From JALJPB01 sp963933115 (GTDB taxonomy: Bacteria > Pseudomonadota > Gammaproteobacteria > Enterobacterales > Alteromonadaceae), in NCBI GenBank assembly GCA_963933115.1, contig CAWVSL010000006.1, positions 1-64,000 on the forward strand: 64,000 bases of DNA, in the 5' to 3' direction. Below, piece by piece: positions 7,977-17,460 of the stretch. Positions within the stretch are counted from its first letter, which is position 1; every line of letters begins with the position of its first letter. The position numbers were made by a program, and so were the translations under genes. A model generated the notes under the pieces. It made no database searches and was not told where the DNA came from. It saw nothing but the letters and a program-made list of their open reading frames with translations.

Positions 7977-8673
7977 TGACATTGCCAAAGCAATAGCTCT
8001 TAAGGTTATTGAGGACAAAGATGCACAACTAATCGTTTTAAGTCGTAACATCACCTTTTATCAGCAAGCAGCCTTTAATCAAGCTAATGTGATTGAGATT
8101 AACAACTATCACGAACAAGAAATAAGCCTTGCTGTTAATACTATTCAAGAAATGAAGACTGAAGATATCTCTCAAGTTTTTATTTGTCATGGTGTTTTGC
8201 ACAGTAAAGCATATCAACCAGAAAAACGTTTAGAGGACTTTTCAGCGGACGCTTTTACTCAGGTTATGGCTGCAAATACCGTTACCCCAATGCTATGGCT
8301 CAAGCACTTAACGACTAAAATCAAAAGTAAAAACAGCTGTAAAATAATTATATTTACCGCAAGAGTTGGCAGTATCAGCGATAATAAATTGGGGGGTTGG
8401 TATAGTTATAGAGCGTCAAAAGCAGCAATAAATATGTTGATAAAATCAGCAGCCGTGGAATTAGCTCGAAGAGCAAAAAACATTAAACTTATTTCCTTTC
8501 ATCCGGGTACAACTGACACACCACTTTCCAAACCTTTTCAGAAAAATGTACCTAATGGAAAATTATTTACTAGTGAGTTTGTTGCCTCGCAACTATTAAA
8601 TATTGTTGAAAATACTGAGGTTGACGGCCAAGCAAGTTTTCTTGATTGGCAAGGTAAGACTATTCCTTGGTAA
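7939..8673 (+). CDS. Short-chain dehydrogenase/reductase (SDR)
   Basis: About 244 residues with an SDR Rossmann fold. The N-terminal TLIIGANSDIAKAIA is a variant of the TGxxxGIG cofactor loop. A serine-containing strand (KIIIFTARVGSIS) is followed by the catalytic YSYRASK (YxxxK). The ATG at 7939 has AAGGA at 7926-7930 with good spacing; an in-frame GTG at 7921 adds six residues and is less likely. The substrate is unknown. It ends the cluster, with an intrinsic terminator 23 bp further on. Confidence 0.8.
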   Translation: MTKKTTLIIGANSDIAKAIALKVIEDKDAQLIVLSRNITFYQQAAFNQANVIEINNYHEQEISLAVNTIQEMKTEDISQVFICHGVLHSKAYQPEKRLEDFSADAFTQVMAANTVTPMLWLKHLTTKIKSKNSCKIIIFTARVGSISDNKLGGWYSYRASKAAINMLIKSAAVELARRAKNIKLISFHPGTTDTPLSKPFQKNVPNGKLFTSEFVASQLLNIVENTEVDGQASFLDWQGKTIPW

Positions 8674-8695
8674 ATGGCTTTACTACGCTAATTTT

Positions 8696-8737
8696 AATAC
8701 CGATAACAGTTTAGTTTTGTTATCGGTATTTACTATT
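8696..8737 (+). terminator. Intrinsic terminator after the SDR gene
   Basis: Perfect 13-bp arms AATACCGATAACA (8696-8708) and TGTTATCGGTATT (8718-8730) with a 9-nt loop, then TACTATT. It closes the 6373-8673 cluster and may also serve the convergent gene ending at 8736. Confidence 0.75.
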
Positions 8738-8951
8738 ACTGCCATCCCACTTTCCAACATAAACTGTTTTTTAAGTCTCGCCAATTAATTTCATATTCAT
8801 TGTGAGATATTACCGCTTCAATGATGCATTGAGTAATAGTCTGATTTTCATCAATAAGCACTTTAGTTATGACAAAGTGCTTCTCTTTGTTAAGGACATC
8901 AACTTTAGTCCACTTACTATTGAGTAAAGCTTTTGGACTGACTTTATTCAT
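8736..8951 (-). CDS. Small conserved protein, TIGR02450-like
   Basis: 71 residues. The start VSPKALLNSKWTKVDVLNKEKHFVITKV and the tryptophan-rich tail (INWRDLKNS..CWKVGWQ) match the small Trp-rich family TIGR02450 as I remember it. Function unknown. It follows the CIA30-like gene on the same strand after 21 nt and may be co-transcribed with it. Confidence 0.65.
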   Translation of the reverse strand: MNKVSPKALLNSKWTKVDVLNKEKHFVITKVLIDENQTITQCIIEAVISHNEYEINWRDLKNSLCWKVGWQ

Positions 8952-8972
8952 TTTGATTAGTCATAAATTAAT

Positions 8973-9560
8973 TCACTCAGCAAATTCAATACTGTAAACA
9001 GCTAAAGAAAAATTTTGTGTCTGCTTAGCAGCCACTAAAAAACCAACATGTGAGATGCTAGTGGCTTTGAGTATGGGCGCATTATTTATGTTTCGCCCTC
9101 TAAAAGAGGCTTTAAAATCAGCCAAATTAAAAGTGTGGGTTTCTAAGGTATTTGGCCGAGTAGAAAAACCTATTTTATAAGCGAGTTCATAACCCATTAC
9201 TTGAGCCCTAACTCTTAACTGATAAGGCTTACCATCACCGATAATACGAATATTAATTGATTTGGTATCCTCTGAGAGCTTTGGTAGTTTTTTAAATACA
9301 CTCGTAAACCCACCATTGTTTTCTGTAGAAACATTACCTGAAAAAATAAAAGCTTCATCTTCTATTCGGGTATAGCCTAGAGACAATCCACCCATAACAC
9401 CATCATTAGTGACTTGCCAATCATCAAGGTGTTTTTCTTTAGTAAAGGGCACTGAATTTTCATTAACTTTCATATTTTCTACTTCATTCAAATTAACAGC
9501 AAAGGAACTTGAGGTTGCCATAATAGCCAGTCCTACCCATAATAAATTTCGAGGGCCCAT
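8973..9560 (-). CDS. CIA30-family protein, exported
   Basis: 195 residues. A signal-like segment (residues 7-22, probable cleavage after SSFA) precedes a CIA30 (NDUFAF1-like) galactose-binding-like fold. DDWQVTNDGVMGGLSLG near 46-62, a FSGNVSTENNGGFTS motif and a C-terminal HVGFLVA strand are typical. Bacterial members are uncharacterised. Its ATG overlaps the stop of the gene at 9560-9814 (TAATG), showing coupled translation. Confidence 0.75.
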   Translation of the reverse strand: MGPRNLLWVGLAIMATSSSFAVNLNEVENMKVNENSVPFTKEKHLDDWQVTNDGVMGGLSLGYTRIEDEAFIFSGNVSTENNGGFTSVFKKLPKLSEDTKSINIRIIGDGKPYQLRVRAQVMGYELAYKIGFSTRPNTLETHTFNLADFKASFRGRNINNAPILKATSISHVGFLVAAKQTQNFSLAVYSIEFAE

Positions 9561-9814
9561 TAACTTCCCTTCAATTCGATATAAATAGTTTCAACTAATG
9601 CAACAAATTCTTTAAACGTCGCCTTTTCCTGATAATCATAATCAAAACGACTATGAAAATATAAACTCATCGTGAGATCTTTATAGCCGATATAACAGGT
9701 ATAACCATCGATATCATGCCAAGCTGAAAGTTCTTCAAAATGAAATTTCCCTTCTAACTGCTGACCGTAAGAAATAATATGATTAAATAGGTAGAGATGA
9801 TGGGACATGTTCAT
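9560..9814 (-). CDS. Small protein, possibly DUF3081
   Basis: 84 residues, no signal peptide or membrane segment. The core (WHDIDGYTCYIGYKDLTMSLYFHSRFDYDY) resembles DUF3081 proteins of Alteromonadales, but this is by memory only. Coupled to the CIA30-like gene through a TAATG overlap. Confidence 0.6.
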   Translation of the reverse strand: MNMSHHLYLFNHIISYGQQLEGKFHFEELSAWHDIDGYTCYIGYKDLTMSLYFHSRFDYDYQEKATFKEFVALVETIYIELKGS

Positions 9815-9835
9815 ATTGGATAACCCGAATTAAAA

Positions 9836-10087
9836 TTAAAGATTTATGATCTGAGTGGTAGCTGAAGATGATGGTAAACCACACATTTCATCGTAAGCAG
9901 TCTGTAATGTTAATTTTGCAGAATTAATATTGTTTTCTCGAAGCAATTTTTTTGCCGCACACAAGGACTGGCAAGTAACAACACTGCCGAGCTCTTTTAA
10001 CGCTATAAAGTTTTCTTTTTCGTCTGAGCTACCGACTAGATAATGAGTTGCATCAGCTACACCGATAATTGTTGGTATGTAAGCCAT
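9836..10087 (-). CDS. Small protein of unknown function
   Basis: 83 residues, soluble, with two cysteines in VTCQSLCAAKK and a third in MCGLPSS. The N-terminal PTIIGVADATHYLVGSSDEKE looks like a short beta-strand domain and is followed by two helices. I do not recognise the family. It is 21 nt upstream of the gene at 9560-9814 and probably heads the small minus-strand operon 10087-8736. A 219-bp divergent gap separates it from the lipoprotein gene at 10307. Confidence 0.6.
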   Translation of the reverse strand: MAYIPTIIGVADATHYLVGSSDEKENFIALKELGSVVTCQSLCAAKKLLRENNINSAKLTLQTAYDEMCGLPSSSATTQIINL

Positions 10088-10306
10088 AATAGTTCCCTCA
10101 ACTTTATTATTGTTAATCTTTAATACGAAGCTGTATTAACAATAGTTCATTAATACAAAATAAAATTATATCTATGAATGTAACATAATGAATTATAGTC
10201 ATTATTTCATACTTTTAGAAAAATAAAATATGTGATCTAAATACATTAATCATACGTGATTTTTTGTTATTATAGTGATTAACACCCTAATAAATGGAAA
10301 TTTCCA

Positions 10307-10828
10307 ATGCGTTTTTTGTTCTTAAGTTTTATCTTGCTGTTCACTGCAGGATGTAGCACCCAGTACGTAAATCAAACAGTAACCGGGCAAACCTTTCCCT
10401 CAGTAAGTGGGCAAAGTCTTGAAAAAAAAGAGGTTGATATTCCCGCTGATTTCAAAGGGACCATCACATTACTCTTAGTAGGATATAAACAAAATTCACA
10501 ATTTGATATCGACAGATGGTTAATTGGTTTAGACATGACAGCAACTGATGTTGATGTCTATGAAATTCCGACTATTCAAGGTTTATTCCCACGCATGTTT
10601 AGTACGATGATTGATAACGGTATGCGAAAAGGTATCCCAAAAGCACTTTGGAAAGGTGTTATTACGGTCTACGAAGACGGTGAAAAAATTCAAGCTTTTA
10701 CCGGAAATGAGAAGCCCAATAACGCGAGGGTATTATTATTAGATGAAAATGGCGTTATTCTGTATTTTTATGATCAAGGCTTTTCAGTAAATGCGCTTAA
10801 TGAGTTAAGACGTTTGTTAACTCTGTAG
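10307..10828 (+). CDS. Lipoprotein with ATP10/thioredoxin-like fold
   Basis: 173 residues with a clear lipoprotein signal (FTAGC, lipid-modified Cys at 16). The mature part looks like the thioredoxin-like ATP10 family: FPSVSGQSL, then KGTITLLLVGYKQNSQFDIDRW, IPTIQGLFPRM, and LLLDENGVILYFYDQGFS near the end. The CxxC of redox-active thioredoxins is absent. Mitochondrial Atp10 helps ATP synthase assembly, but bacterial lipoprotein relatives are not characterised, so no function is assigned. Confidence 0.65.
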   Translation: MRFLFLSFILLFTAGCSTQYVNQTVTGQTFPSVSGQSLEKKEVDIPADFKGTITLLLVGYKQNSQFDIDRWLIGLDMTATDVDVYEIPTIQGLFPRMFSTMIDNGMRKGIPKALWKGVITVYEDGEKIQAFTGNEKPNNARVLLLDENGVILYFYDQGFSVNALNELRRLLTL

Positions 10829-10913
10829 CTAACCATATATACCAAGGCTCAATTATCCGCTCTATTTTACCTGGTAAAATAGAGCGGTCTAACATATAAC
10901 CTTGAGTTAGCTA
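10826..10913. terminator. Long inverted repeat between convergent genes
   Basis: The core is a perfect 15-bp inverted repeat: CCGCTCTATTTTACC (10857-10871), one T, GGTAAAATAGAGCGG (10873-10887). Outer 8-bp arms TAGCTAAC (10826-10833) and GTTAGCTA (10906-10913) extend it to about 88 bp. It lies between the convergent lipoprotein and ggt genes, so a bidirectional terminator is likely, although neither side has a T tract. Confidence 0.55.
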
Positions 10914-10945
10914 TTAGCACTGCATTTTCGGTAACGTCAGCTCAA

Positions 10946-12616
10946 CTAATTGAGCACAATTGACACTCCCCTATTATTTTCACCGCTCTCTGATACCGCT
11001 TGCAATATCCCTTTGTTTTGGTAAATAAGCTGTAACTCGCCAAAGGGTCTCTCAACTGTTTTGTATCCTAGCTCATGTAAGGATTGTAAAATATCGGCAC
11101 TAATCCCTGGATAATGCACAATTTCATTTTTTGGCCAAAGTTGGTGATGAAATCGTGATGAGTTTGCCGCATTATTCGCATTCATTTTAAATTCAACCAG
11201 ATTTAATATTGATTGATAAACTGAACTGATAATAGTTGTCCCCCCTGGAGAGCCTGTAACTAAACTGACCTGATCACCTTTTAATAAAATCGTTGGTGCC
11301 ATAGAAGAAAGCATACGTTTTTTGGGTTGAATTTCATTCGCTTTACCGCCAATTGCGCCAAACCCATTAGCAACACCCGCTTTAGCACTAAAGTCATCCA
11401 TTTCGTCGTTCAATAAAAAACCCGCACCTTCAACAACAACACCACTGCCAAAGCTATAATTGATAGTAGTTGTATTCGATACCGCATTACCCCATTTATC
11501 AATAATTGAAAAATGGGTAGTGTCATTACTTTCTTTCAAACCAGGCTTAATGTCTTCAGTGATTGATATTTTTTTAAGCGAAATATCTTTAGTTCTACTG
11601 ATTAAATAATCTCGATTCAATAGGGGATGGATAGGAACATCAGTAAAGTCTGGGTCGCCTAGATACTCTGCACGATCAGCAAACACTTTTTTTCCTATTT
11701 CTGACAGTAGATGAATATAGTCTTTTGAATTGTGAGAATACCTATGTTCTCCTTTAATAAGATCATACATGGCTAACCATTGTAGTATTGCAAAACCACC
11801 AGAACTAGGTGGAGGAGCGGTAATAACAGTATACTCACGCCAATTTTCAATCAATGGTTTACGCCATTTGGCCTGATAACTGGATAAGTCGGCTTCAGTT
11901 ATCAGACCATTATATTTTGTCATAAACTGACTGATAATCTGTGCCGTTTTACCTTTATAAAAACCATCTCTTCCAAGTGTTGAAATACGTGTTAATGTCT
12001 TGGCAAGTTCAGGTTGTTTAAAAATAGTACCGGCTTTTGCATGAGAAAAGTATTGTGCAAAGTTAACGTTAATATTTTTTTTCTTAAAACTATCAATACG
12101 TGATTCAATTCCTTGCTGCATAGCTGAGTGAACTATGTAACCTTCTTTAGCTAGCTTAATTGCTGGCGCTAGCAATACTTGCCATGTCTTGGTGCCATAT
12201 TTTTGATGTGCTTTCCACATCCCATCAACAGTACCGGGTACGGCAGATGATAAGATGCCATAGAGAGATAAATATGGGATCACCTCACCTTTGCTATCAA
12301 GGTACATATCTTTGGATGCATTTTGGGGAGCAACTTCACGATAATCTAAAAAGTCAGCTTTTCCATCTTTATAAATAGTCATGAAACCACCACCACCCAC
12401 ATTCCCTGCTTCAGGTAAGGTGACTGCTAAAACAAATTGTGCGGCAATAGCAGCATCAACGGCATTACCTCCATCTTCAAGTACTTGCTGGACAACAATA
12501 GCACTGTAACTATCGGGCATCGCTAGAGCTGCTGTTGAGGTTGCACTAAGTTTTAAACTAATAAACAGAAAAAAAGTGATGAGTAGTAACGAGGATTTTT
12601 GAGACATTAGGTACAT
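10946..12616 (-). CDS. ggt: Gamma-glutamyltransferase precursor
   Basis: 556 residues. A signal peptide (residues 1-26) is followed by the large subunit and then the autoprocessing site before the catalytic threonine in NDTTHFSIID near residue 360. NTTTINYSFGSGVV and GFLLNDEMDDFS follow, and the oxyanion-region GSPGGTTIIS lies near 450. The enzyme cleaves glutathione and other gamma-glutamyl compounds in the periplasm. The N-terminal AVVVQQVLEDGGNAVDAAIA and GNVGGGGFM motifs are also typical. Length is normal. It stands alone. Confidence 0.9.
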   Translation of the reverse strand: MYLMSQKSSLLLITFFLFISLKLSATSTAALAMPDSYSAIVVQQVLEDGGNAVDAAIAAQFVLAVTLPEAGNVGGGGFMTIYKDGKADFLDYREVAPQNASKDMYLDSKGEVIPYLSLYGILSSAVPGTVDGMWKAHQKYGTKTWQVLLAPAIKLAKEGYIVHSAMQQGIESRIDSFKKKNINVNFAQYFSHAKAGTIFKQPELAKTLTRISTLGRDGFYKGKTAQIISQFMTKYNGLITEADLSSYQAKWRKPLIENWREYTVITAPPPSSGGFAILQWLAMYDLIKGEHRYSHNSKDYIHLLSEIGKKVFADRAEYLGDPDFTDVPIHPLLNRDYLISRTKDISLKKISITEDIKPGLKESNDTTHFSIIDKWGNAVSNTTTINYSFGSGVVVEGAGFLLNDEMDDFSAKAGVANGFGAIGGKANEIQPKKRMLSSMAPTILLKGDQVSLVTGSPGGTTIISSVYQSILNLVEFKMNANNAANSSRFHHQLWPKNEIVHYPGISADILQSLHELGYKTVERPFGELQLIYQNKGILQAVSESGENNRGVSIVLN

Positions 12617-12830
12617 CCTAAAAATAAAACTTACTGTAAAGTAGTATTGAACCTATAGCAATTTATGTTTTTTTTGCCCCTAATAATAAAGATAAACAAA
12701 ACCAATATATTTGAGTCACCTCATCGTCAGAGCTACCATTTTGTTAACTGGCGTTGTAAAAACTTAAGTAGTTTAGGTAGTCCTTTACCCTTATTTATTA
12801 TTTCAAAGCCAAAAAAAGAATGTTGGCAAT

Positions 12831-15800
12831 TTAAGACTCTAGTTGTTCCGCCTGCTCTAACTCAGTTTGTAGACGTTTGGTTTCATCTGCACGTGGTTTG
12901 GTAAAACGTGCCAGTGCTAAATACAACACAGGGGTGAGATAAAGCGTAAAGGCAACCGCTATACCTAAACCACCAAAGACTACCCAACCAATGGCATTGC
13001 GAGCTTCTGCTCCTGCGCCACTCGATAAAATTAGCGGTAGTGAACCTAGCAGCGTTGACAATAAAGTCATAGCAATGGGCCGTAACCGGATAATTGCTGC
13101 TTGCTCTACAGCTTGACGAACATCATAACCTTTATCACGAAGCTGATCGGCAAATTCCACCAGTAAAATAGCATTTTTTGCTAACAAACCAATTAACATT
13201 ACCAAGCCAATTTGCGAATAAATATTAATTGAGGTACCCGTTAAAAATAGCGCAAATAAAGCAGCCGCTATACCAAAAGGCACTGTCGCCATTACCACTA
13301 CGGCGCTGTTAACACTCTCAAACTGAGCTGCCAGCACCAATAAAACAATAACAAAGGCAAGTACATAGGTTAAAGTCACCTCACGAGCTGTTTCTTCAAA
13401 GGTTAAGGCTTCACCCAAAAATATTAAGCCAATGTTACTTGGTAAATTTTGCTCTCCTAAACTGCGTAATTTTTCTACTATTGCCTGCAATGGTAAGTCT
13501 GAGGGTAGCTCCATTTCCATTTCAATAGCACGCCGCTGGGCCTTACGTTCTAATTCCGCAGCAACCCCTTCTTCTGTAATATAAGCCAAGCTTGATAACG
13601 GTACTAAACTCCCATTGCTTGAACCAACGTATAAGTTAGACAAGTCAGTTGGATCTTTTATTTGCTCAATTTGAGCCTGTAAAATCAATGGTATCGATTG
13701 ATCGCCAACGTTTAAATCGGCGATATCATCACCATTTATTGCCACCCGTAATGTTGTTGCAATATCGGATAATGGTACGCCTAATTCTTGTGCTCGGCGA
13801 CGGTCAATATTCACCCTAAGCTGTGGCTGGGTTGGCTGATAAGATATCCTAGGTATGCCAATTTCTGGGAGCTGCTGTTGAATAATTTTAGAAAAACCTT
13901 GAGCCGCTGTAAAAATCTCATCGTAACTTTGTCCGGTTAAGGCTATTTCAAGCCCTCCACCTTGACCACGTAAATTTAGACTATTAGAACCAAAAGCTCT
14001 GGCGGGGGCACCTGGTATGGCACCTAACGGGCCTCTAATTTCATTTATAATTTCTTGCTGTGTTTTCGAACGTTCGTCCCAATGTTTTAAGGGCACGGTA
14101 ATAAAGACTAAATTAGGATCCCACTGACCCACTACAGTATAGATAGAATCAATATCACCACCATTAACATAAGGCAAAAGTATATCTTCCATCTTATCAG
14201 CTTGGCGGTCCATAAAATTTAAACCAACGCCGTCTGGGCCACGAGCAAAAATACGAACACTGCCACGGTCTTCAGATGGCATCAACTCGTTATCCAAAAC
14301 GTTATATAGACTAAGAGCTGAAAATGCAGCAACTAAACTGGCAAAAAAGACCAGCCAAGCTTTATCCAGTGCCATGTGTAAAGTGCGCCGATACCAACCA
14401 AGTATAACATGGCCTAGAGCGGCTAAACGGTTTCTACTATTTGCTTTTACTGGCAAGCGCGCAGTGAGCGCTGGTACTAAAGATAAGGCGACAAAAGAAG
14501 AAATAATCACGGCAATAGCCAATACTCCACCAAACTCTCTAAACAAACGCCCTGCGGTTGAGGGTAAAAAAGCAATCGGTACAAATACCGCCACTAGAAC
14601 AGCTGTAGTGGCAACAACGGCAAAAAAAACTTCTCGAGTTCCAATAACCGCAGCAGCTCGGGCACCTAGACCCATACTGCGTCGACGTTGAATGTTTTCT
14701 GTTACCACAATGGCATCATCAACGATAAGACCACTGGCTAGTACTAGGGCTAACAGCGTAAGAATATTAATTGAAAAACCCATTAACCAAATAGCCGCTA
14801 AGGCTCCAATCAATGATACAGGTATCGACAAAGCCGGTACTATTGTTGCTCGGCCTGAGCCAATAAATAACCATAACGTTGCCACTACCAGTATGATGGT
14901 TAGTAATAACGAGGTAATCACCTCCTTTACCGAGCCGCGAATAAATTCGGCATCATCAGAGGTAATCTGCATTTGTAATTCAGGAAAGCGGCTTTCAAGT
15001 TTTTTAACTAAAGCCAGCACTTCATCAGATATTTCAATAGTATTAGAGCTCGCTTGACGAATAACACCTAGGCCTATAACAGGTTTACCATCAAGGCGTA
15101 CCATGCTATTTGCATCTGCTGGGCCAAAGTACACAGTGGCTACATCACCGATTCGTGTGTTACCACTGATAATAATGTCGGAAACTTGTTCCGCACTAAC
15201 AGATGTTGCGTCGGCGCGAACAATGAGTTGTTGATCGGTTGACTTCATACTACCAGCAGGCACATCAAATGGAGCTTGACGCAGTGCTGCCCGAACGTCG
15301 GTAACAGACAAGTTAAAGCTAGTTAAACGCAGTGGGTCTAATAAAACCCGCAATACGCGCTCTCGATCGCCATTTAAGCGAACATCTGCGACACCAGGAA
15401 TACTCAAAAATAGCGGTGCTAAATCGGTTGCTACACGCTCTGTTAAGCTTCCTAAATCTAGCGTGTCACTTGACACCGCAATGCTCACAACCGATTGTGC
15501 ATCGTTATCAGCTTTAATAATGGCTAAACGCTCAACAGTATCAGGCAGTTCACGTTGTATACGGCTAACCGCCTCGCGTATTTCATTGGCGGCATCATCT
15601 AAATTAATACCAGGGCGAAACTCTACTCTTACTCGCGAGCTGTTCTCTTCACTAGAAGCATTTATCGATTTAACACCACTAACTCGTGCTACCGCACCTT
15701 CGAGTTTACTGGTGACTTCAGTATCAACAGTTTCAGGGGAGCCACCAGGAAAAGCAGCGGTCACTGATACAATAGGTCGGTCTACATCAGGCAGTTCGCG

Positions 15801-15923
15801 AACTTCAATAGTATTAAAAGCCGCCAAACCGGCAATAATAATGAGTAAATTAAGAACAACAATTAAGACTGGCCGCCGAATAGATAATGAGGGCAAATCA
15901 TTTTCGACTAAGGGTTGGCTCAT
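12831..15923 (-). CDS. RND (HAE1-type) efflux pump permease
   Basis: 1030 residues with the RND architecture: twelve membrane helices and two large periplasmic loops. The proton-relay aspartates are in GLIVDDAIVVTENI near residue 400 and the lysine is in GLLAKNAILLVEFAD near 915. PGGSPETVDTEV and LPDVDRPIV near the N terminus are typical of AcrB/MexB-like pumps. Its start overlaps the adaptor stop by 4 nt (ATGA). No outer-membrane channel gene is nearby, so a shared TolC is likely. Substrates unknown. Confidence 0.9.
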   Translation of the reverse strand: MSQPLVENDLPSLSIRRPVLIVVLNLLIIIAGLAAFNTIEVRELPDVDRPIVSVTAAFPGGSPETVDTEVTSKLEGAVARVSGVKSINASSEENSSRVRVEFRPGINLDDAANEIREAVSRIQRELPDTVERLAIIKADNDAQSVVSIAVSSDTLDLGSLTERVATDLAPLFLSIPGVADVRLNGDRERVLRVLLDPLRLTSFNLSVTDVRAALRQAPFDVPAGSMKSTDQQLIVRADATSVSAEQVSDIIISGNTRIGDVATVYFGPADANSMVRLDGKPVIGLGVIRQASSNTIEISDEVLALVKKLESRFPELQMQITSDDAEFIRGSVKEVITSLLLTIILVVATLWLFIGSGRATIVPALSIPVSLIGALAAIWLMGFSINILTLLALVLASGLIVDDAIVVTENIQRRRSMGLGARAAAVIGTREVFFAVVATTAVLVAVFVPIAFLPSTAGRLFREFGGVLAIAVIISSFVALSLVPALTARLPVKANSRNRLAALGHVILGWYRRTLHMALDKAWLVFFASLVAAFSALSLYNVLDNELMPSEDRGSVRIFARGPDGVGLNFMDRQADKMEDILLPYVNGGDIDSIYTVVGQWDPNLVFITVPLKHWDERSKTQQEIINEIRGPLGAIPGAPARAFGSNSLNLRGQGGGLEIALTGQSYDEIFTAAQGFSKIIQQQLPEIGIPRISYQPTQPQLRVNIDRRRAQELGVPLSDIATTLRVAINGDDIADLNVGDQSIPLILQAQIEQIKDPTDLSNLYVGSSNGSLVPLSSLAYITEEGVAAELERKAQRRAIEMEMELPSDLPLQAIVEKLRSLGEQNLPSNIGLIFLGEALTFEETAREVTLTYVLAFVIVLLVLAAQFESVNSAVVVMATVPFGIAAALFALFLTGTSINIYSQIGLVMLIGLLAKNAILLVEFADQLRDKGYDVRQAVEQAAIIRLRPIAMTLLSTLLGSLPLILSSGAGAEARNAIGWVVFGGLGIAVAFTLYLTPVLYLALARFTKPRADETKRLQTELEQAEQLES

Positions 15924-16954
15924 AAACTGGTGTCCTGTGACATGGCTACTTTGACCCGCTGACCATCACGCAGTCGTTGCACTCCTTCAACAATTAATTG
16001 ATCTTTTTTTTCTAATGGTCCCGACACTAATAAGCGACCGCTTAAACGTTGTTGAATCTGTATATCGACTTTCTTAGCCTTGCCATTATCTTCCAACCAT
16101 ACATAGGCACTTGTTGCACCCCACATCAATGCAGCTTCAGGAATAACCGCATATTCATCACCTACAAGTTGCAGTATCACCCGAAAACTCATACCAGGGC
16201 GATACAAATCAGCCTTATTATCTAATAAAGCTCTAACGCGTATACTCCGGTCTAAAAGATTAATTCGCGAGTCAACTTCAGTAATGTTGGCTTTAATGCG
16301 AAGCCCCTGTGTCTGCCAAGGTTCAAGCTCTACGCTAGCGTTACCCTGTAATATTGGCAGGGCAGCTTCTGGTGCATTAAAATTTATCAACAACTGTTCC
16401 CGTTGATCTATTGTAGTGATGGCGGTTTGCATGCCAATACGATCACCTGGCTCAACATCGGTCAGGCCAACTACACCAGAAAATGGCGCTCTTACAATTC
16501 GGTCTTCTAATTCGGTGTTAACCTCTATTAACAATACGTTAAGTAAATCTCGTACAGTAATAGCATCATCTACATCACTTTGTGCAATAGAACCTTTCTT
16601 ACGGATATCTTGCAAGCGTATGACGGTTCGTTCAGCGTCGGCAAGCTGAATGGTAACGCGTGCAAGCGCCACTTTTTGACGGCGAGAGTCTAATTCTAAT
16701 AGCACATCTTGATATTGGACGTGCTGTCCCGGAATAAAGTTTACCGCGGTTACTTTGTCAGCTACTGCTGGATAGACTATCACTGAGCGAATAGCTTCAG
16801 CCGAACCAACGGCTTCTACGCGACTGGTTTTTTTCTCAAAATTAATTGGCGCAGTAATAACTTTAACAGCACGACTAGCGCCAGGAATCTGCGCCTGTAC
16901 TTGGTAAACGCTTAAAAATGCGAATAGCCAAATTGAGTGGCGTATCAATGCCAT
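15920..16954 (-). CDS. RND periplasmic adaptor (membrane fusion protein)
   Basis: 344 residues. A signal peptide (to VQA, about 21) precedes an HlyD-like adaptor: lipoyl half-motif AVADKVTAVNFIPGQHVQYQDVLLELD, a short helical hairpin, second half-motif RAPFSGVVGLTDVEPGDRIGMQT, then beta-barrel and membrane-proximal domains (GVQRLRDGQRVKV). The mature N terminus lacks a lipobox cysteine. It is the first gene of a two-gene efflux operon, overlapping the pump gene by 4 nt. No regulator gene is adjacent. Confidence 0.88.
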   Translation of the reverse strand: MALIRHSIWLFAFLSVYQVQAQIPGASRAVKVITAPINFEKKTSRVEAVGSAEAIRSVIVYPAVADKVTAVNFIPGQHVQYQDVLLELDSRRQKVALARVTIQLADAERTVIRLQDIRKKGSIAQSDVDDAITVRDLLNVLLIEVNTELEDRIVRAPFSGVVGLTDVEPGDRIGMQTAITTIDQREQLLINFNAPEAALPILQGNASVELEPWQTQGLRIKANITEVDSRINLLDRSIRVRALLDNKADLYRPGMSFRVILQLVGDEYAVIPEAALMWGATSAYVWLEDNGKAKKVDIQIQQRLSGRLLVSGPLEKKDQLIVEGVQRLRDGQRVKVAMSQDTSL

Positions 16955-17460
16955 TTTATTTCCTTAAATTATGTATGGATTTATCTTATTGTGCATGTAC
17001 GGTTTTTTCAGTGAAGTTGATCACAAGCGGGACTAATTGATAATACATAGTCGTTATTTTAGGACCGATAACAATATTGATTAGCTTTTGAAACATAACA
17101 AGTTAGATTTAAGCCATTAAGAATAGATAGCGTACCATCACTATAATGACATTGATAAGGGTTTTGCTAACAAAATATCAGTACATCACTAAATATTTTC
17201 TTAGGTTTAATCGTGATGTTTTTTATTTTAAAGGGGTTTATTACTGCATCACTTAACTCGCTTTCTTTATCATATCAAAAAACACAATAACGTTTTATAT
17301 AAGCTAGTTGATAAAGAAAACACAAACAAAACACTATAATGAATTAAATAATACCTTGTTACAGTGATTATTACAAAGTCGCTATTTTATCAAGGATAAT
17401 AGATGACAAATACCCAAATAATGGCACTATAGCTGAGCATAAAAATAATAAGGATTGTCG
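16955..17460. other. Divergent intergenic region, no gene seen
   Basis: About 500 bp, AT-rich, between the efflux operon and the protease gene. It should carry both divergent promoters. I found no convincing open frame, RNA gene or known operator. Confidence 0.4.

Noticed and set aside
12665..12904. Open frame on the plus strand between ggt and the RND pump
   Set aside because: It overlaps the 3' end of the pump gene in antisense, has no ribosome binding site, and its composition looks like shadow coding.
14374..15954. Several long plus-strand frames inside the RND genes
   Set aside because: Antisense to a clearly conserved pump gene; Ser/Thr/Ala-rich translations are typical of reverse-frame shadows.
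16955..17460. Search for a TetR/MarR regulator or operator for the efflux operon
   Set aside because: No coding frame and no convincing palindrome of that type was found.
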